From NCBI GenBank assembly GCA_028641055.1, contig CM054063.1, positions 181,604,756 through 181,668,755 on the forward strand: 64,000 nucleotides of DNA. The letters run 5' to 3'. Made by a program: the position numbers and the translations under genes. This DNA is from Alopecurus myosuroides (lineage: Eukaryota; Streptophyta; Magnoliopsida; Poales; Poaceae). The stretch's first letter is position 1. Every line of letters starts with the position of its first letter. Positions 54,485-64,000 of this stretch are shown piece by piece. A model generated the notes under the pieces. The model saw nothing but the letters and a program-made list of their open reading frames with translations. It made no database searches and was not told the DNA's origin.

Positions 54485-56118
54485 TGATGCTGACGTGGTC
54501 ACACGCTCGTTGGAAGACCCCAAGCGCAAAATATGATGTAGTCGAGCAATTTTTTTGACCCAATTAAGGAACCAGGATTATCGAACTAGTAGGACTTTGT
54601 AGTATTGGAGAAGGTTGCTTGTTGTCTGGCGTGTCAACAAGCGTAGAACCTACACACAACACACAAACCCTCTCTTGCCCCCAACTTTCTGAGAAGGTTG
54701 TTAACCTTCCGGTCTTGCTGAAAACTAGAGAATTGAACGTATAGAGTCTTGAAAAGTAATATAAGTAAAAAAGGAACAACAAGGAAACAATTATGAAAGT
54801 GCTTGAAAGAAGGTTGCAATTATAAGGAAAATAGGACTGGGGGCCATAGGTTTACCAGTGGTGTCTCTCCAAAGAAAACAAACATGCTGGGTGAACAAAT
54901 TATAGCTTGGCAACTGAAAAATCATGAACGTATAACAATACTATTATGACGAGATATAATTCACGGGTTCTGCAGTTGTAGGAATTACGTCAAGGCATAT
55001 GGACCACTATCCAGAATGCATCCATATCTAAAAGTCCACCTCAAGAAAGCTATCCAGCAAATCTATCTGGTATTAAGTTGTAGCAACGAAGTGATTGGTT
55101 TGTGTGCAACACACAAATGCATTAAGAACAAGACGTAATGTAAGCAGTGGTCCTCGTCTGTAGACATGACGACTGTTGTTTTCTCCCTACTAGCAACATC
55201 ACATACCCCATCTGTCATGTTTCTATCACACGAGCACATATGTAAGGGAGGGATGAACCTTCTATCTAGCATATAAACCCTCTCTCGAAGGTGAAAAAAC
55301 TACGTGGCCAAGGTAATCATAAACTCCGGAGAGCATTGCAAGACAAGATTAAAACTCTCAACGAATATAAGTGAACCATCTCAGATTGACATGAAAAAAA
55401 TAATCATAATCTCATGATTCATCGGATCCCAGCAAACACACCATGAGCAATTACATAACGGTGGTCTCGATCATGTGAGGCAGCTCATGAGACTCTAAAC
55501 ATGGAGGCATAGGGGAGAGAACAACCATCTAGCTGCTCCTATGGACCCGTAGTCCCGAGATGAAATATTAATGCATTTGTCTGGAGGTGATCATGGCAAT
55601 GTAGAGGCCTCCGATGACATTTCCCCTCTCCGGCAAGGTGCCGAAATAGGGCTACAGAAGCCCTAGATTGTACTTTCGAGGTGAAGGCGTCTCTCTGTAT
55701 TTTTTCGTGGAAAATAACTATGTCCTTGGCGTTTTTAAGGTTAAAGGCAATTTATAGGCGAAGAGGTGACGAGAGGCGGTGGGCCCACCAGGCACGGCGT
55801 AGGGTGGGGCTGCGCGTGGCACCCCCTAGGGGCCTCCTGGCCCCTATCTGGCTCTTCTTTGGACTATGTATTCGTTCAGGGTAAAAAACGATCTCCTTGA
55901 ATTTTCAGCCCTTTCCAAGAAAAAAATTTAAGAACTTTTCTGAAATAAAAAAAATAGCAGAAAACAACAACTTGCCTGAGGCATCTCTTTAATATCTTAG
56001 TCAACAAAAAAATGTTGAAAACAAAGGAAAACGATACAAAACATGTGGAAAACAAAAGGTATTGGGTGGAAAACAAGCATGGAGCATCAAAAATTATCGA
56101 TATGTTTCCAACGTATCA
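54485..56118 (-). repeat. 5' LTR of the Athila-like element
   Basis: On the minus strand it starts TGATACGTTGGAAACATATC, close to the well-known Athila/Sabrina LTR start in Triticeae, and ends CACGTCAGCATCA next to the primer site; 1634 bp. Near 54855-54830 the minus strand holds CCACTGGTAAACCTATGGCC, another conserved LTR word. Terminal TGAT/ATCA inverted repeats are present. Bases 56119-56123 (tcgcg) would be one target duplication. Confidence 0.65.
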
Positions 56119-57707
56119 TCGCGTCCCAACGCTGCTTTATTATAGCGAACAGTTCCCTCGCTGCGGCGCATCCCCACATGTGATGTCTCGCTTGCCACTC
56201 TCTTCCTCTCCCCAAAAAACCCCAACTTGCGAGCACGCAGAGGACGCCGGTGACATGGTGCGCGAGAAGCAGACGACGTGGACCAATATGACCTCCATGC
56301 GCTACGCTACAATGTGGGAGGAGTTCTAGGTTAGATAAGCCTCGGAACCGGCGGATGCCGCCAATGGTCCAACGGGGGAGGCAGCCGAGGATGTCGCAAT
56401 GTCGAAGGCCGGTGGTGATGGCGACCCGGATGTCGTGATGGCGGAGGAGGAGGAGCGCGTCCAGCGATGGCGCCTAAGGAGGAGGATGGCGGCTGGTGCT
56501 AGAGGAGGAGGATGGCAGCCGGAGGCGGAGAGTGGCTAGGCGCATGTTGTGATGCATGAGGGGCCGGTCACGGAGGTCGGTGTTAACCTTCATGAGGCGC
56601 TGGCGATCTTCGAACTCAACCAACAACTTGCTCCTTTCGGTGACGAGCACTTCGCCGTCGAGCGGCATATCGCCGACGAGCGCCTCAATGAGTTCGTAAT
56701 CCTAGAGATCCATCCTAGAGAGCCTCGAGGATGCGTGGCTTCGCGGCGACGACGAGGAGGAAGACGCCTACTCTTATTGAGAGTTCTTGGAGGACGACGC
56801 CAAGGACACGGTTGGGATCAGTTCCCCGCCGATGAGGACGCCGGTGCCAACGCTGGTGGGGAAATGGAGGATGCTAATGCCTTCGAGGGCGCCGCCGCCG
56901 TCAAGGACATGCATGGAGATGGCGGACGCCGCCGCTGCCGTCTCAGACATGGAGATGCCCGCCATTCAGACATCACGCAGGAGGTGGATGGCCCGGCCGC
57001 CCCCTACATAGTCATCGCCTCCAACGAGGATAACTAGTTCCGCCGGCCACCCCAGTATAGGAGTATATAGTAGTACTAGTTTCAGCTGCGGAAGAAGCCA
57101 GCCGGCGATGAGATGTAGTTATTTTGCTAAGTAGTAAATGCGGATGTAAAACCATAACCCCCACTAGTACTAGTTCCGCCGCCGGAGAAGGCTGTCCACG
57201 ATGAGATGTACGTAATTATTATAAGCTATATATATAGCTAGTTATATGTGTGTCTATGTAAATTAAAAATGTACGTACGTAACATCGATCGTAATGTCAA
57301 TTGATCTAAATTAAGCTCGGTTTGTAGTAATTATTTTGCGAATTGATTTAACTGTGTGTGTTCAAATTTGCGATCGAGTGTGTAGTGTGTTGTTTGATCA
57401 AATGCCCGGGCATACAACCGTACGAGCTCCAAATCAAAATTATATCCGGTCTATACTAACAGCCTTCTGTAACTTTAATATTAGGAGACGATCGTTAAAA
57501 TTGGTCGTCTAACAAATAATTTGAGATGGTCGAAAATATTACCCGACTCTAATGTCATATTACTCGAGACGGTCAGTAATAACGACCGACTCTAATAGTT
57601 GTAGAGACGGAAATGGATTTTTGACCGTATGAGGTATAGGTGGTTCTAATTTTTTCTGCCCAAGTCGGCTCTAGTAAACGTCTTGGACCCTAGGATCTGT
57701 ACTAGTG
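56119..57707. mobile_element. CACTA terminus C with a carried GC-rich gene-like segment
   Basis: The plus strand ends ...ctgtactagtg at 57707; on the minus strand this is CACTAGTACAGATCC. The adjoining 57480-57660 has repeated agagtcgg/ccgactct and gagacggtc words, like CACTA subterminal repeats. It lies just beyond the last Ulp1-type exon, so it probably inserted there. A CACTAGTAC also occurs at 57163, but it diverges after nine bases and the 3-base flanks do not match, so I do not call it the other end. Confidence 0.4.
56244..57037 (+). pseudogene. GC-rich gene-like segment, unidentified
   Basis: The start-like MVREKQTTWTNMTSMRYATM at about 56254 ends at a TAG after some 24 codons. A 162-codon frame from 56549 to 57037 reads VNLHEALAIFELNQQLAPFG, DEHFAVERHIADERLNEFVI and ends APYIVIASNEDN. 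GC content is far above the surroundings, and there are broken frames between the two parts. It looks like a captured host gene exon in decay, but I recognise no domain and the true frame is uncertain. Confidence 0.3.
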
Positions 57708-57759
57708 ACAAATCATCATAATAAAAATTATGAATGAAACTCAACACAATTGATGGTAA
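57708..57759. other. short spacer between CACTA end C and the Ulp1-type exon
   Basis: AT-rich; probably intron or 3' sequence of the gene at 57760-59890. Confidence 0.3.
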
Positions 57760-59890
57760 TAAAATAAAATTGTAAATAGTGTTTACGTACTTGAGGTTGT
57801 CTTACATGTCTGCGCCGCTCACTGGTCGTCATGTGAATGAAATTGCAAATGTAGTATGCACATAAATTATTCCCATGTTCCCTCCGCAGGCACTTTACGC
57901 GAATATAATTTTATCAAATAATAATCAAGCATGATAATGGTATTAAAACTAGAATTAAAGAGATACACGGACTAGCTAGTACTACTTACCGGGAACCATC
58001 GAAAACGAAGCTCCGGTTTCCATTCACCGACAACATCCTTGATTAATTGTTTTCGGTGAATCAAGGATGTTGAAATGAATTGGTACCAGGAAAGTGATAC
58101 ACATACCTAACTAGCTAGTACTACTTACCTAGCAACGAAAATGAATAAATGAGTTATTAATTAATTGATATCAAGAAATGAATGAAAGAGAACATTACAG
58201 TGCGATAATGATTGAAATTACCTCCGGAGCATTAAAACTAGATCGATGTAGTCCCTAGGGTCTTTTTTTAATGAGTCTGTGACTTTAACTTGTCTAGCAT
58301 CAACTTTAATGATTAGTAGAATCCAGTGAGCTACGCACGTGGATATACGCAGGCATGACAATAACCCTCACTTGAAGTTGTAAGGAGATATTATTTTTGT
58401 TCTGATATTTAGTTTCTTAGAAACATTAGCAAGTTAGACTCTATGTCCATGGGGTGGTCTTTTATCCCAACAAAATAAACGACATGGGTCAATGAACCTA
58501 ATATCAAAGATTCTCCCTATTTTACGTCGAAGAATCTTCATTCTGCATAACAGCATACAAAAAAATATAGTGAGGATAATTACAGGCAATGAACGAGCTG
58601 AACTAGAGATTTAAATTACAGAAATAAATCACTTACAGACAATAGAAACTGATGAGATGTTTGTCGAGAGCGTCTTGATTGTATAACTGAAAGAATTCTT
58701 CAAGCTAAATACATACATTGTAGTCATGAAATTAATACTCTTTCTTAACTTGCACCATGAGCATGGTTCGCCCTTCCTTTGTGACTTCCATGTACCACTC
58801 ATGTGAATCTTCACTTTTGTGTTGATAGATGCGGGACATGCATGCTCAGGTCTGACCAGAGTCAGCCCGTGGGCATATTTTCTTGCTACATCAGCCTTGA
58901 AGATATTTGTTTTTTCTAACAATTGAGCAACACTGAGACCAACGCTGCTGGAAATGTCGTTATCGGGAAATAGGTTGAGCGGGGGGATCAATTATACTTT
59001 CTGTTCTTTGAGCTGGGAAACTTTTTTCCCGCTTGCACTACTTTTTCTCTTCTCCATTTGTTCCTTATATGTATTCCTAATAAAACGGTCATAGTCCGAT
59101 GGCATATTAGCCACATGTGTCGGTGGTCGCTCAAGCATGTCCACAAAGTGTTGAACGGTTTTCGCAGCTATTTGCTCCTTCGGCTGGGGCTGTACCGGTG
59201 CAAACTGGCGTTTCACTTCGGAAGCCACGAACGTTCTGCATTCCTCATCATTCATTTCGTAAGTTAACTTTTCATGACCCTCGTTCATGGTTTTCTTTGG
59301 TGTACCTTTCTTCCGAGTAGTACTAGTCGACGGAGCGGTGGTCTTCCGCTTTTGCCCCTAGATACCCAACGTTTTCTTGCCATCTGCGCAATTTGGGTAC
59401 AACAATTTCTTGTGATCCTCTAACATGCGTTTGAACTTCAACCTCTCATTTTCACTTTCGCAGTCTCTTTGTGCATTAACAATGGCTTGACCAAGATCAT
59501 CAACGGGCATATCTGGTGAATCTTCTTCATCTTCTCCCATTGGAGTACCACCGTATTCAGGGAACCTAGTATAGTTGTCATCATCCTCTTCTTCTTCATT
59601 GTCTTCCATTATAACCCCTCTTTCTCCGTGCTTGGTCCAACGGTTATAGCCGGACATGAAACCAGACCGAAACAGGTGGCTATGAAGGACTTTTTAGGAA
59701 GAGTAATTCATCCCATTCTTACAGACACCACATCACATAAAACCATTCCGCTTCTTTGCCTCAGCCACACCGATAAAATGATGCATGCCTTTAATGAACT
59801 CGTGAGAGCGTCGGTCATCATAAAAATTGTCGGCTCATCTGCATTATATAAGTATATCAAAAACCACAACATCATGAATAGATAAGTGAC
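57760..59890 (-). pseudogene. chimeric CACTA gene: TNP2 N-terminus joined to Ulp1-like protease ORF
   Basis: Read on the minus strand. Frame-broken pieces near 59890-59660 (MTDALTSSLKAC, then LHSHLFRSGFMSGYNRWTKH) match the Transpos_assoc start of CACTA TNP2 transposases, followed by DDLGQAIVNAQRDCESENER and LEDHKKLLYPNCADGKK. After a stop at 59358 the sequence turns into the second CACTA ORF type (NEGHEKLTYEMNDEECRTFV, ADVARKYAHGLTLVRPEHAC). After a frame change it gives LEEFFQLYNQDALDKHLISF, then YCL and a donor near 58636. Later exons read MKILRRKIGRIFDIRFIDP (about 58540), KDVVGEWKPELRFRWFP (near 58055-58000) and HGNNLCAYYICNFIHMTTSE (about 57880-57800). The last contains the probable catalytic Cys region of a C48/Ulp1-type protease. 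Stops and frameshifts make it a pseudogene. Confidence 0.65.
58031..58072. repeat. 14 bp perfect inverted repeat inside an exon
   Basis: Arms caacatccttgatt (58031-58044) and aatcaaggatgttg (58059-58072) with a 14 nt loop. The second part of the Ulp1-type exon (KDVVGEWKP) begins in the left arm, so the right arm looks like an inverted duplication of exon sequence. Confidence 0.9.
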
Positions 59891-60550
59891 CAAATTAATA
59901 CAAGTTCATCACATTAAAGTAGAGTAGTGACCAAATGTTATTATTGCAAAAACAAAAAATGCACGGATTTAAAAACTTATTCATAAAAAAATAAAGTTAC
60001 AACATATTTCTACTAAAGTAAATTGACCTAACTAACCTGACAAATAATTCTAACTCAATTGACAAACATTTCTACAAATATTTCTACCAATTTCTACAAA
60101 GACATTTCTACTAATTTCTACTAAAGCATTTCTACTTACCGCCTATATTATTACTAAAGTATTTCTACAAATATTTCTACACATTTCTAATAAACCATTT
60201 CTACAAATATTTATACTAATTTCTACTAAATCATTTCTACCTACCATAAATATTTCTACTAAAGCATTTCTACAAATATTTCAACACATTTCTATTAAAG
60301 CATTTCTACAAAATTTCTACCAATTTCTACTAATTATGTTATGAATTCCCCAAATTTATCTGTGTTTATTTGAATAAATTATGAATTACCCAAATTTGAA
60401 TAATTTTAAATTTGATTATATAAGTATATCAAAAACCAAAACATCATGAATAGATAAGTGACAAAATTAACACACTTTCATCGCATTAAAGTAGAGTAGT
60501 GACCAAATGTAATTATTGCAAAAGTAAAAAACCTAGGCACTGATTTAAAT
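59846..60550. repeat. direct repeat pair flanking an (atttctac)n-rich region
   Basis: A block of about 120 bp containing 'tatataagtatatcaaaaac', 'acatcatgaatagataagtg' and 'aaagtagagtagtgaccaaa' occurs at about 59846-59965 and again at about 60417-60535. Between them, 60010-60340 consists largely of imperfect 'catttctactaaa' and 'tttctacaaatat' units. It is probably noncoding DNA upstream of the TNP2-type gene. Confidence 0.85.
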
Positions 60551-60570
60551 ACTTTCGAATCCATACTCAT

Positions 60571-63500
60571 TGTAACATCCCAAGTATGAAAATCTCCCCC
60601 CTAGATGTTGGTTTCTTGTTTTGTTATTGTTTGCATCATGTCATCATAACTATTGCCTTTTGTTTGCATTTGTTTTCATTGTTTTCCAATTGAAATTTCA
60701 AACCAAATTCAAATCTTTATTGCTCATACTTGTTATGTTACATTGTGTCCAATAAAAACTACAAACAAACAAACAAATTGTTCCCCTAAAACTTGGATTC
60801 AAAAACCTTAAATTGGTTAAGTGGCATTTATTGTTTTTATACCAACATTGCTCAATTCATTTAATTGCCAAACAACAACTAAATAAAATATATTTTTTTC
60901 TGGAAAACAAAGTTTGTTTTATGATGTGGTGACCAAAAACAAAACCCTACAAATTTCCCTAATTTCTTTCCTAGCAAAACCTCTCCTCTTCTCTCTTGTA
61001 CCTTTGTAGCAAAAAAAACAAATAAGGAGAAAAGTTAAAGAGAAAAGGAGAGGGGGGCAAAGGGGCATTCAGCCCAATTGGGCTAGCCCAACTGCCCCCT
61101 GGCCCGTACCCCCTCTGTTGTCTTCTTCCTCACGTACGGAGGCCATCCCCATCGACCACGTCTGCAGTACAGGGAAGAACGGTGATCCGACGCCCACCTC
61201 CTCCTCTTAACCTAGCTCGAGGCCGAGCCCCCTCCTAGCCCTAATTCTTTCCTCCTCCCTCGCGCCGCTCTCCTTCCTCTCTTCTCTCTCTCGCTGCTCC
61301 CTCTTTTTCTCTGTCTGAAGTCTGAACCGAACCACCGAAGCTCCATCACCGCCTCCCCCTCCGGCGAGCGCCGCCGCCACGGTGCCCTAGCGGCCGAGCT
61401 AGGGCCGGGAACGGAAAGGGCCCGCTGCCCTCTTCCACGCCGTGCCCTCGGGTTCCCCCGAGAATCGCCGGAGCGCCGCCGCCATCCGGCGTTTCCGCCA
61501 CCGTCGCCCCTCACCGTCGCCCTCGACCTCTCCTCTGCACGTACCGCTGTGAGCCGCCTTCCTTCCCTGCTCCTCCTCTCGCACGGGCACACGGCCACAC
61601 GGCAGCACGCGCCCGCCCTCGCGCCGCGGCCGCGCGGACAGCAGCCGCCGGCGGCCGGCCGCACTCGCCGCCCTCGCTCGCTGTCGCTACCTGCGAGATG
61701 CAGTAACCGTACCTGCAAAACAGAAAGATTCAGTTAAAGTTCGTAACTGAACCTTAAGCCCAACCCTGCTCTGTATCTTTCACGAATCTGAACCAGCCCA
61801 AGTGGCTAGCCGCCCGTGCGCGGAAGCACAAGATCGCGGGATCGACTCCCAGGGGAGGCATTTGCCTCCCCAATTTTTTCCCTCACGCGCACCCACGTTG
61901 GGCCCGCGTGTCAGCGACCCTTTAGGCCACGTCACCCTCTAGCCTTTCCACCTGGGCGCCACGCAGGCCTGGCCCCACTGTCAGTGCCTGTGGCTGGCCA
62001 CTGCGCGGTGCACCTAGTTTTTTTCGGCCCTTTTCTTTAATTTAATTCCAGTTTTTATTTCAGATTAACCCCTAAACTCAAAAATCACATAACTTTTATT
62101 TCACAAACCCAAATAATAAAAATAAAATATGTACACTGCACCAAATTTAATTATCTACCTAATTATACCATTTGTTTTCTGTTTTGAATTTTCAAAATGC
62201 AATTCAAATTTGAATTCAAATAATTCAATTGCAATTTGCTTAATTCCATAACTAATTCAATATTAATCCAAATAACACAAATAAAATATGTTTTCCATGT
62301 CAAATTAAACCACCTAACCAAATATAAATTTTGTTTAATGATTTGAATAATTTAAATTGCCTAAATAATTTAATACTTGTTTAATTCATTTAAATTTGAT
62401 AAAATCATAACTTGCTCAACTAAAATTATTTTTGAACATGCAAAATATGTTTTCAACCTAGAAAAGTATAAACTTTTCAAATATGAATTTGAATTTATGT
62501 TTTGAACAAATAAAATTCAAATAAAATTCATGCTTGTTTTAAATTCATTTAAAACTTGTTTAATATTGTTTCAATCATAATAAATTCATCCTAACTCCTT
62601 TTTCAATATTTAAAACATGTAATCCAACTAAAATTTTGTGTTCTTTTCAAATATAAACTTTGTTATCTGTTTTGAACAATTTAACTTGGTGAAAACAACA
62701 AATACTTGTGTGACAACTTTAAGGAACCAAAAAATTCCATAACTTACTAAATAAATTTCTAAATTGGTAAACCCTATTTTAAATTGGTTCTATTGTTGTT
62801 ATTTTGTTGTTTTCCTCATCCATGCATCATACTATTTCACCTTCATCTGTTGATCAGTTGGAAAACAAATAATCTAACCCAAAATCCATGGGCTTTTCAT
62901 ATGCAACTCAAAATTGCATATGTGTCCATTTAAATTGTGTTACCATGTTAGCTAGTTTATTTTGATGCAACCATTAACATGACATTCATCACACCATGAT
63001 TGTGCACTATGCCATGATATTGATTGTTTATCTTTCTGCATTGTTTGTTTGCTTCTTCTCGGATTAGACGACGACGTTGATACCGACGATCCTTACGACA
63101 CCCCTTCAGAGGCAAGTTATCACTCACATGAACCACTGTGTTCCTTTCAACATTGGTTACCGATACTCTCCGTTGTTCTTTTCTGCTAGCCTTAGTAGTA
63201 GTTGTTTCTGTTACGAACCTATCACATGAATCCCTTAACCTTGATATTGCCTCACCTCCACCCCTATCACCCCTTTGGTTGAGCCATTGACTTACTAGCA
63301 TGCTTAGGTTGCTTTGCTCGAGTCTGTTACCCGTTACTTTCTGTTACTACTTCTATTATGTTCTGGGGGCTCGATGTTAATAAATCAACCTGTTGTTAAT
63401 AATATGCTGATAAGACACTGGCAGGAGGCCCGGCGTGGTTTTGAGGCCTGCTAGTGTCGACCCTAATTAGGAAAAGGGTCTTGTCTACTGATCCATGATG

Positions 63501-64000
63501 AGCGTGCTCACCGCATCCGGGTGGTGGTATGGAACCCCCCTCGACTTTGACCGGATCCGCAGTTTGTCCGAAGAGCCACACTTAGTTCGGGAGTTCCATT
63601 TGCGCATAAGCATGAATGGGTCGCTCCCATGGTTACTGTTGATGATGATGATGCATATAGGGCGAGGCCTGTGGTGCCGGGGGTGTGGTTTTCACCCCTG
63701 CGCTTAGGTTAGGTCGGACTGGCCGGGACCTTATAGCTTCGTGGCTCCTAGGACAGGTTGTAGAGATGGTTCGAGTCGTGTCGAGTCCACCTGAGTTTTA
63801 GTTGGTGGCTCGAGTGTGTACGGGTACTGGAGCACACCCTGCAGGGATAAATCTTCTCGAGAAGCCGTGTTGTCCGCGGTTATGTGACGACTTGGTGAAA
63901 GTACTGGCTAACAAGTACTCAGAACAACTTACACCTAACTATAATAACTTGACTAGTAATAGAATTATTGACATAATAACCTGACTCATCATTAATCCAA
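60571..64000 (+). repeat. Tekay-like gypsy LTR, open at right edge
   Basis: It begins TGTAACATCCCAAGTATG after ctcat. The 5' part has 'tgtttgcatcatgtcatcat', then a GC-rich exon-like block (61150-61950), a long AT-rich stretch and an acidic coding-like piece near 63066. The segment from ctgcagggataaatctt (about 63838) through 'gacgacttggtgaaagt' matches the minus strand of 11523-11460 in the solo LTR. From the distance of that block to the LTR end there (about 1060 bp), this LTR should end roughly 0.9 kb past the window. Orientation is opposite to the solo LTR. Confidence 0.75.
61790..61880 (+). other. tRNA-like / pol III promoter-like segment inside the LTR
   Basis: The sequence has an A-box-like agcccaagtggctagc, a B-box-like gcgggatcgactccc about 40 bases later (consensus GGTTCGANTCC, one mismatch in the core), a perfect 9 bp hairpin ggggaggca/tgcctcccc with a 2 nt loop (61852-61871) and a run of six T. 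It does not fold as a normal tRNA with an acceptor stem, so I call it a tRNA-derived or SINE-like insertion at most. Confidence 0.3.

Larger units (their letters stand above)
52250..56118 (-). mobile_element. Athila-like gypsy element, 5' LTR and gag-protease, 3' truncated
   Basis: A minus-strand element: LTR 54485-56118, primer site just inside it, short gag-protease remnant (54279-53421), then noncoding DNA that resembles the internal region of Athila/Sabrina-type elements ('tgggttgcctcccgcaagcg', then 'cttttctttaacgcctttta'). No second LTR is visible to the left, so the 3' side is truncated; the left limit is approximate. It lies among the CACTA coding remains. Confidence 0.7.
50393..60570 (-). 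mobile_element. CACTA transposon B, with nested insertions
   Basis: CACTACCAAATTCCGCGCGA starts inside the RNase H codons at 50393; the 3 bases before it are att. The next 650 bases hold repeated cgtcgcga, gacgtcat and cgacggttt words, the subterminal repeats usual for CACTA elements. All CACTA-type coding sequence to the right is on the minus strand, so 50393 would be the 3' terminus. The minus-strand order is TNP2/Ulp1-type gene (about 59890-57760), then a Transposase_24-like C-terminus (51571-51179). A truncated Athila-like element and another CACTA end lie between them. That both gene fragments belong to element B is an inference. The 5' terminus was not seen; the Tekay-like LTR at 60571 begins first. 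Confidence 0.55.

Noticed and set aside
57163..57707. A 545 bp nonautonomous CACTA with ends at 57163 and 57707
   Set aside because: Only nine terminal bases match (CACTAGTAC), sequence diverges after that and the 3 bp flanks differ.
61212..61718. 168-codon Arg-rich ORF in the right-edge LTR
   Set aside because: Same GC-rich LTR block as in the solo LTR; not supported as a gene.
1..64000. CRISPR arrays, prokaryotic operons, tRNA or rRNA genes
   Set aside because: The tandem repeats lack the short-repeat/unique-spacer pattern; no canonical tRNA fold or rRNA segment was seen; all coding signals are plant transposon or eukaryotic spliced genes.

Overview
This window is plant nuclear DNA, almost certainly from a grass and probably a cool-season grass (Pooideae). 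There is no bacterial operon structure. Nearly everything that can be identified is a transposable element or something carried by one: Ty3/gypsy elements of the Tat, Athila and Tekay types, Ty1/copia elements (one Angela/BARE-like), CACTA DNA transposons and a probable Helitron end. The family names rest on recognising protein domains and terminal motifs by eye; no database was searched. I found no ordinary intact host gene.

Layout. 1-18508: two same-orientation Tat-type gypsy elements. The right part of a younger copy (1-6106, intact integrase) abuts the gag/protease of an older, decayed copy (6107-18508). The older copy is split by a 3.6 kb solo LTR at 10448-14041 (TSD TATAA). Both copies carry a multi-exon gene on the opposite strand between integrase and 3' LTR. 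18781-20590: about five copies of a roughly 360 bp tandem repeat. 20620-23280: a minus-strand gypsy LTR fragment, Athila-like noncoding sequence and a TA/TAA microsatellite. 23902-30342: a complete, young-looking copia element on the minus strand with an intact polyprotein frame; its first exon and splice donor lie inside the LTR. 32068-32454: a fragment of another Tat antisense gene, cut by a CACTA end at 32455. The DNA that follows contains a 52 bp and a 191 bp tandem array and a small three-exon gene. 35378-43415: an Angela/BARE-like copia with paired LTRs and three in-frame nonsense codons.

43999-46523 holds a divergent pair of decayed host-like genes: an XS-type zinc-finger fragment (minus) and a 3'-5' exonuclease-like pseudogene (plus). 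A gypsy element starts at 46524; it has lost protease and most of RT around a long CAR-repeat tract. It is interrupted at 50393 by a CACTA end whose termini match the one at 32455. Minus-strand CACTA coding remains (51179-51571 and about 57760-59890) surround a truncated Athila-like element (about 52250-56118, LTR 54485-56118) and another CACTA end at 57707. From 60571 to the window edge runs a Tekay-like LTR homologous, in opposite orientation, to the solo LTR at 10448-14041.

The genes do not form one pathway. They record nested insertion and decay. The most biologically interesting items are the copia element whose predicted intron spans the LTR/internal boundary, the conserved antisense spliced gene of the Tat elements, and the chimeric TNP2/Ulp1-type CACTA gene.
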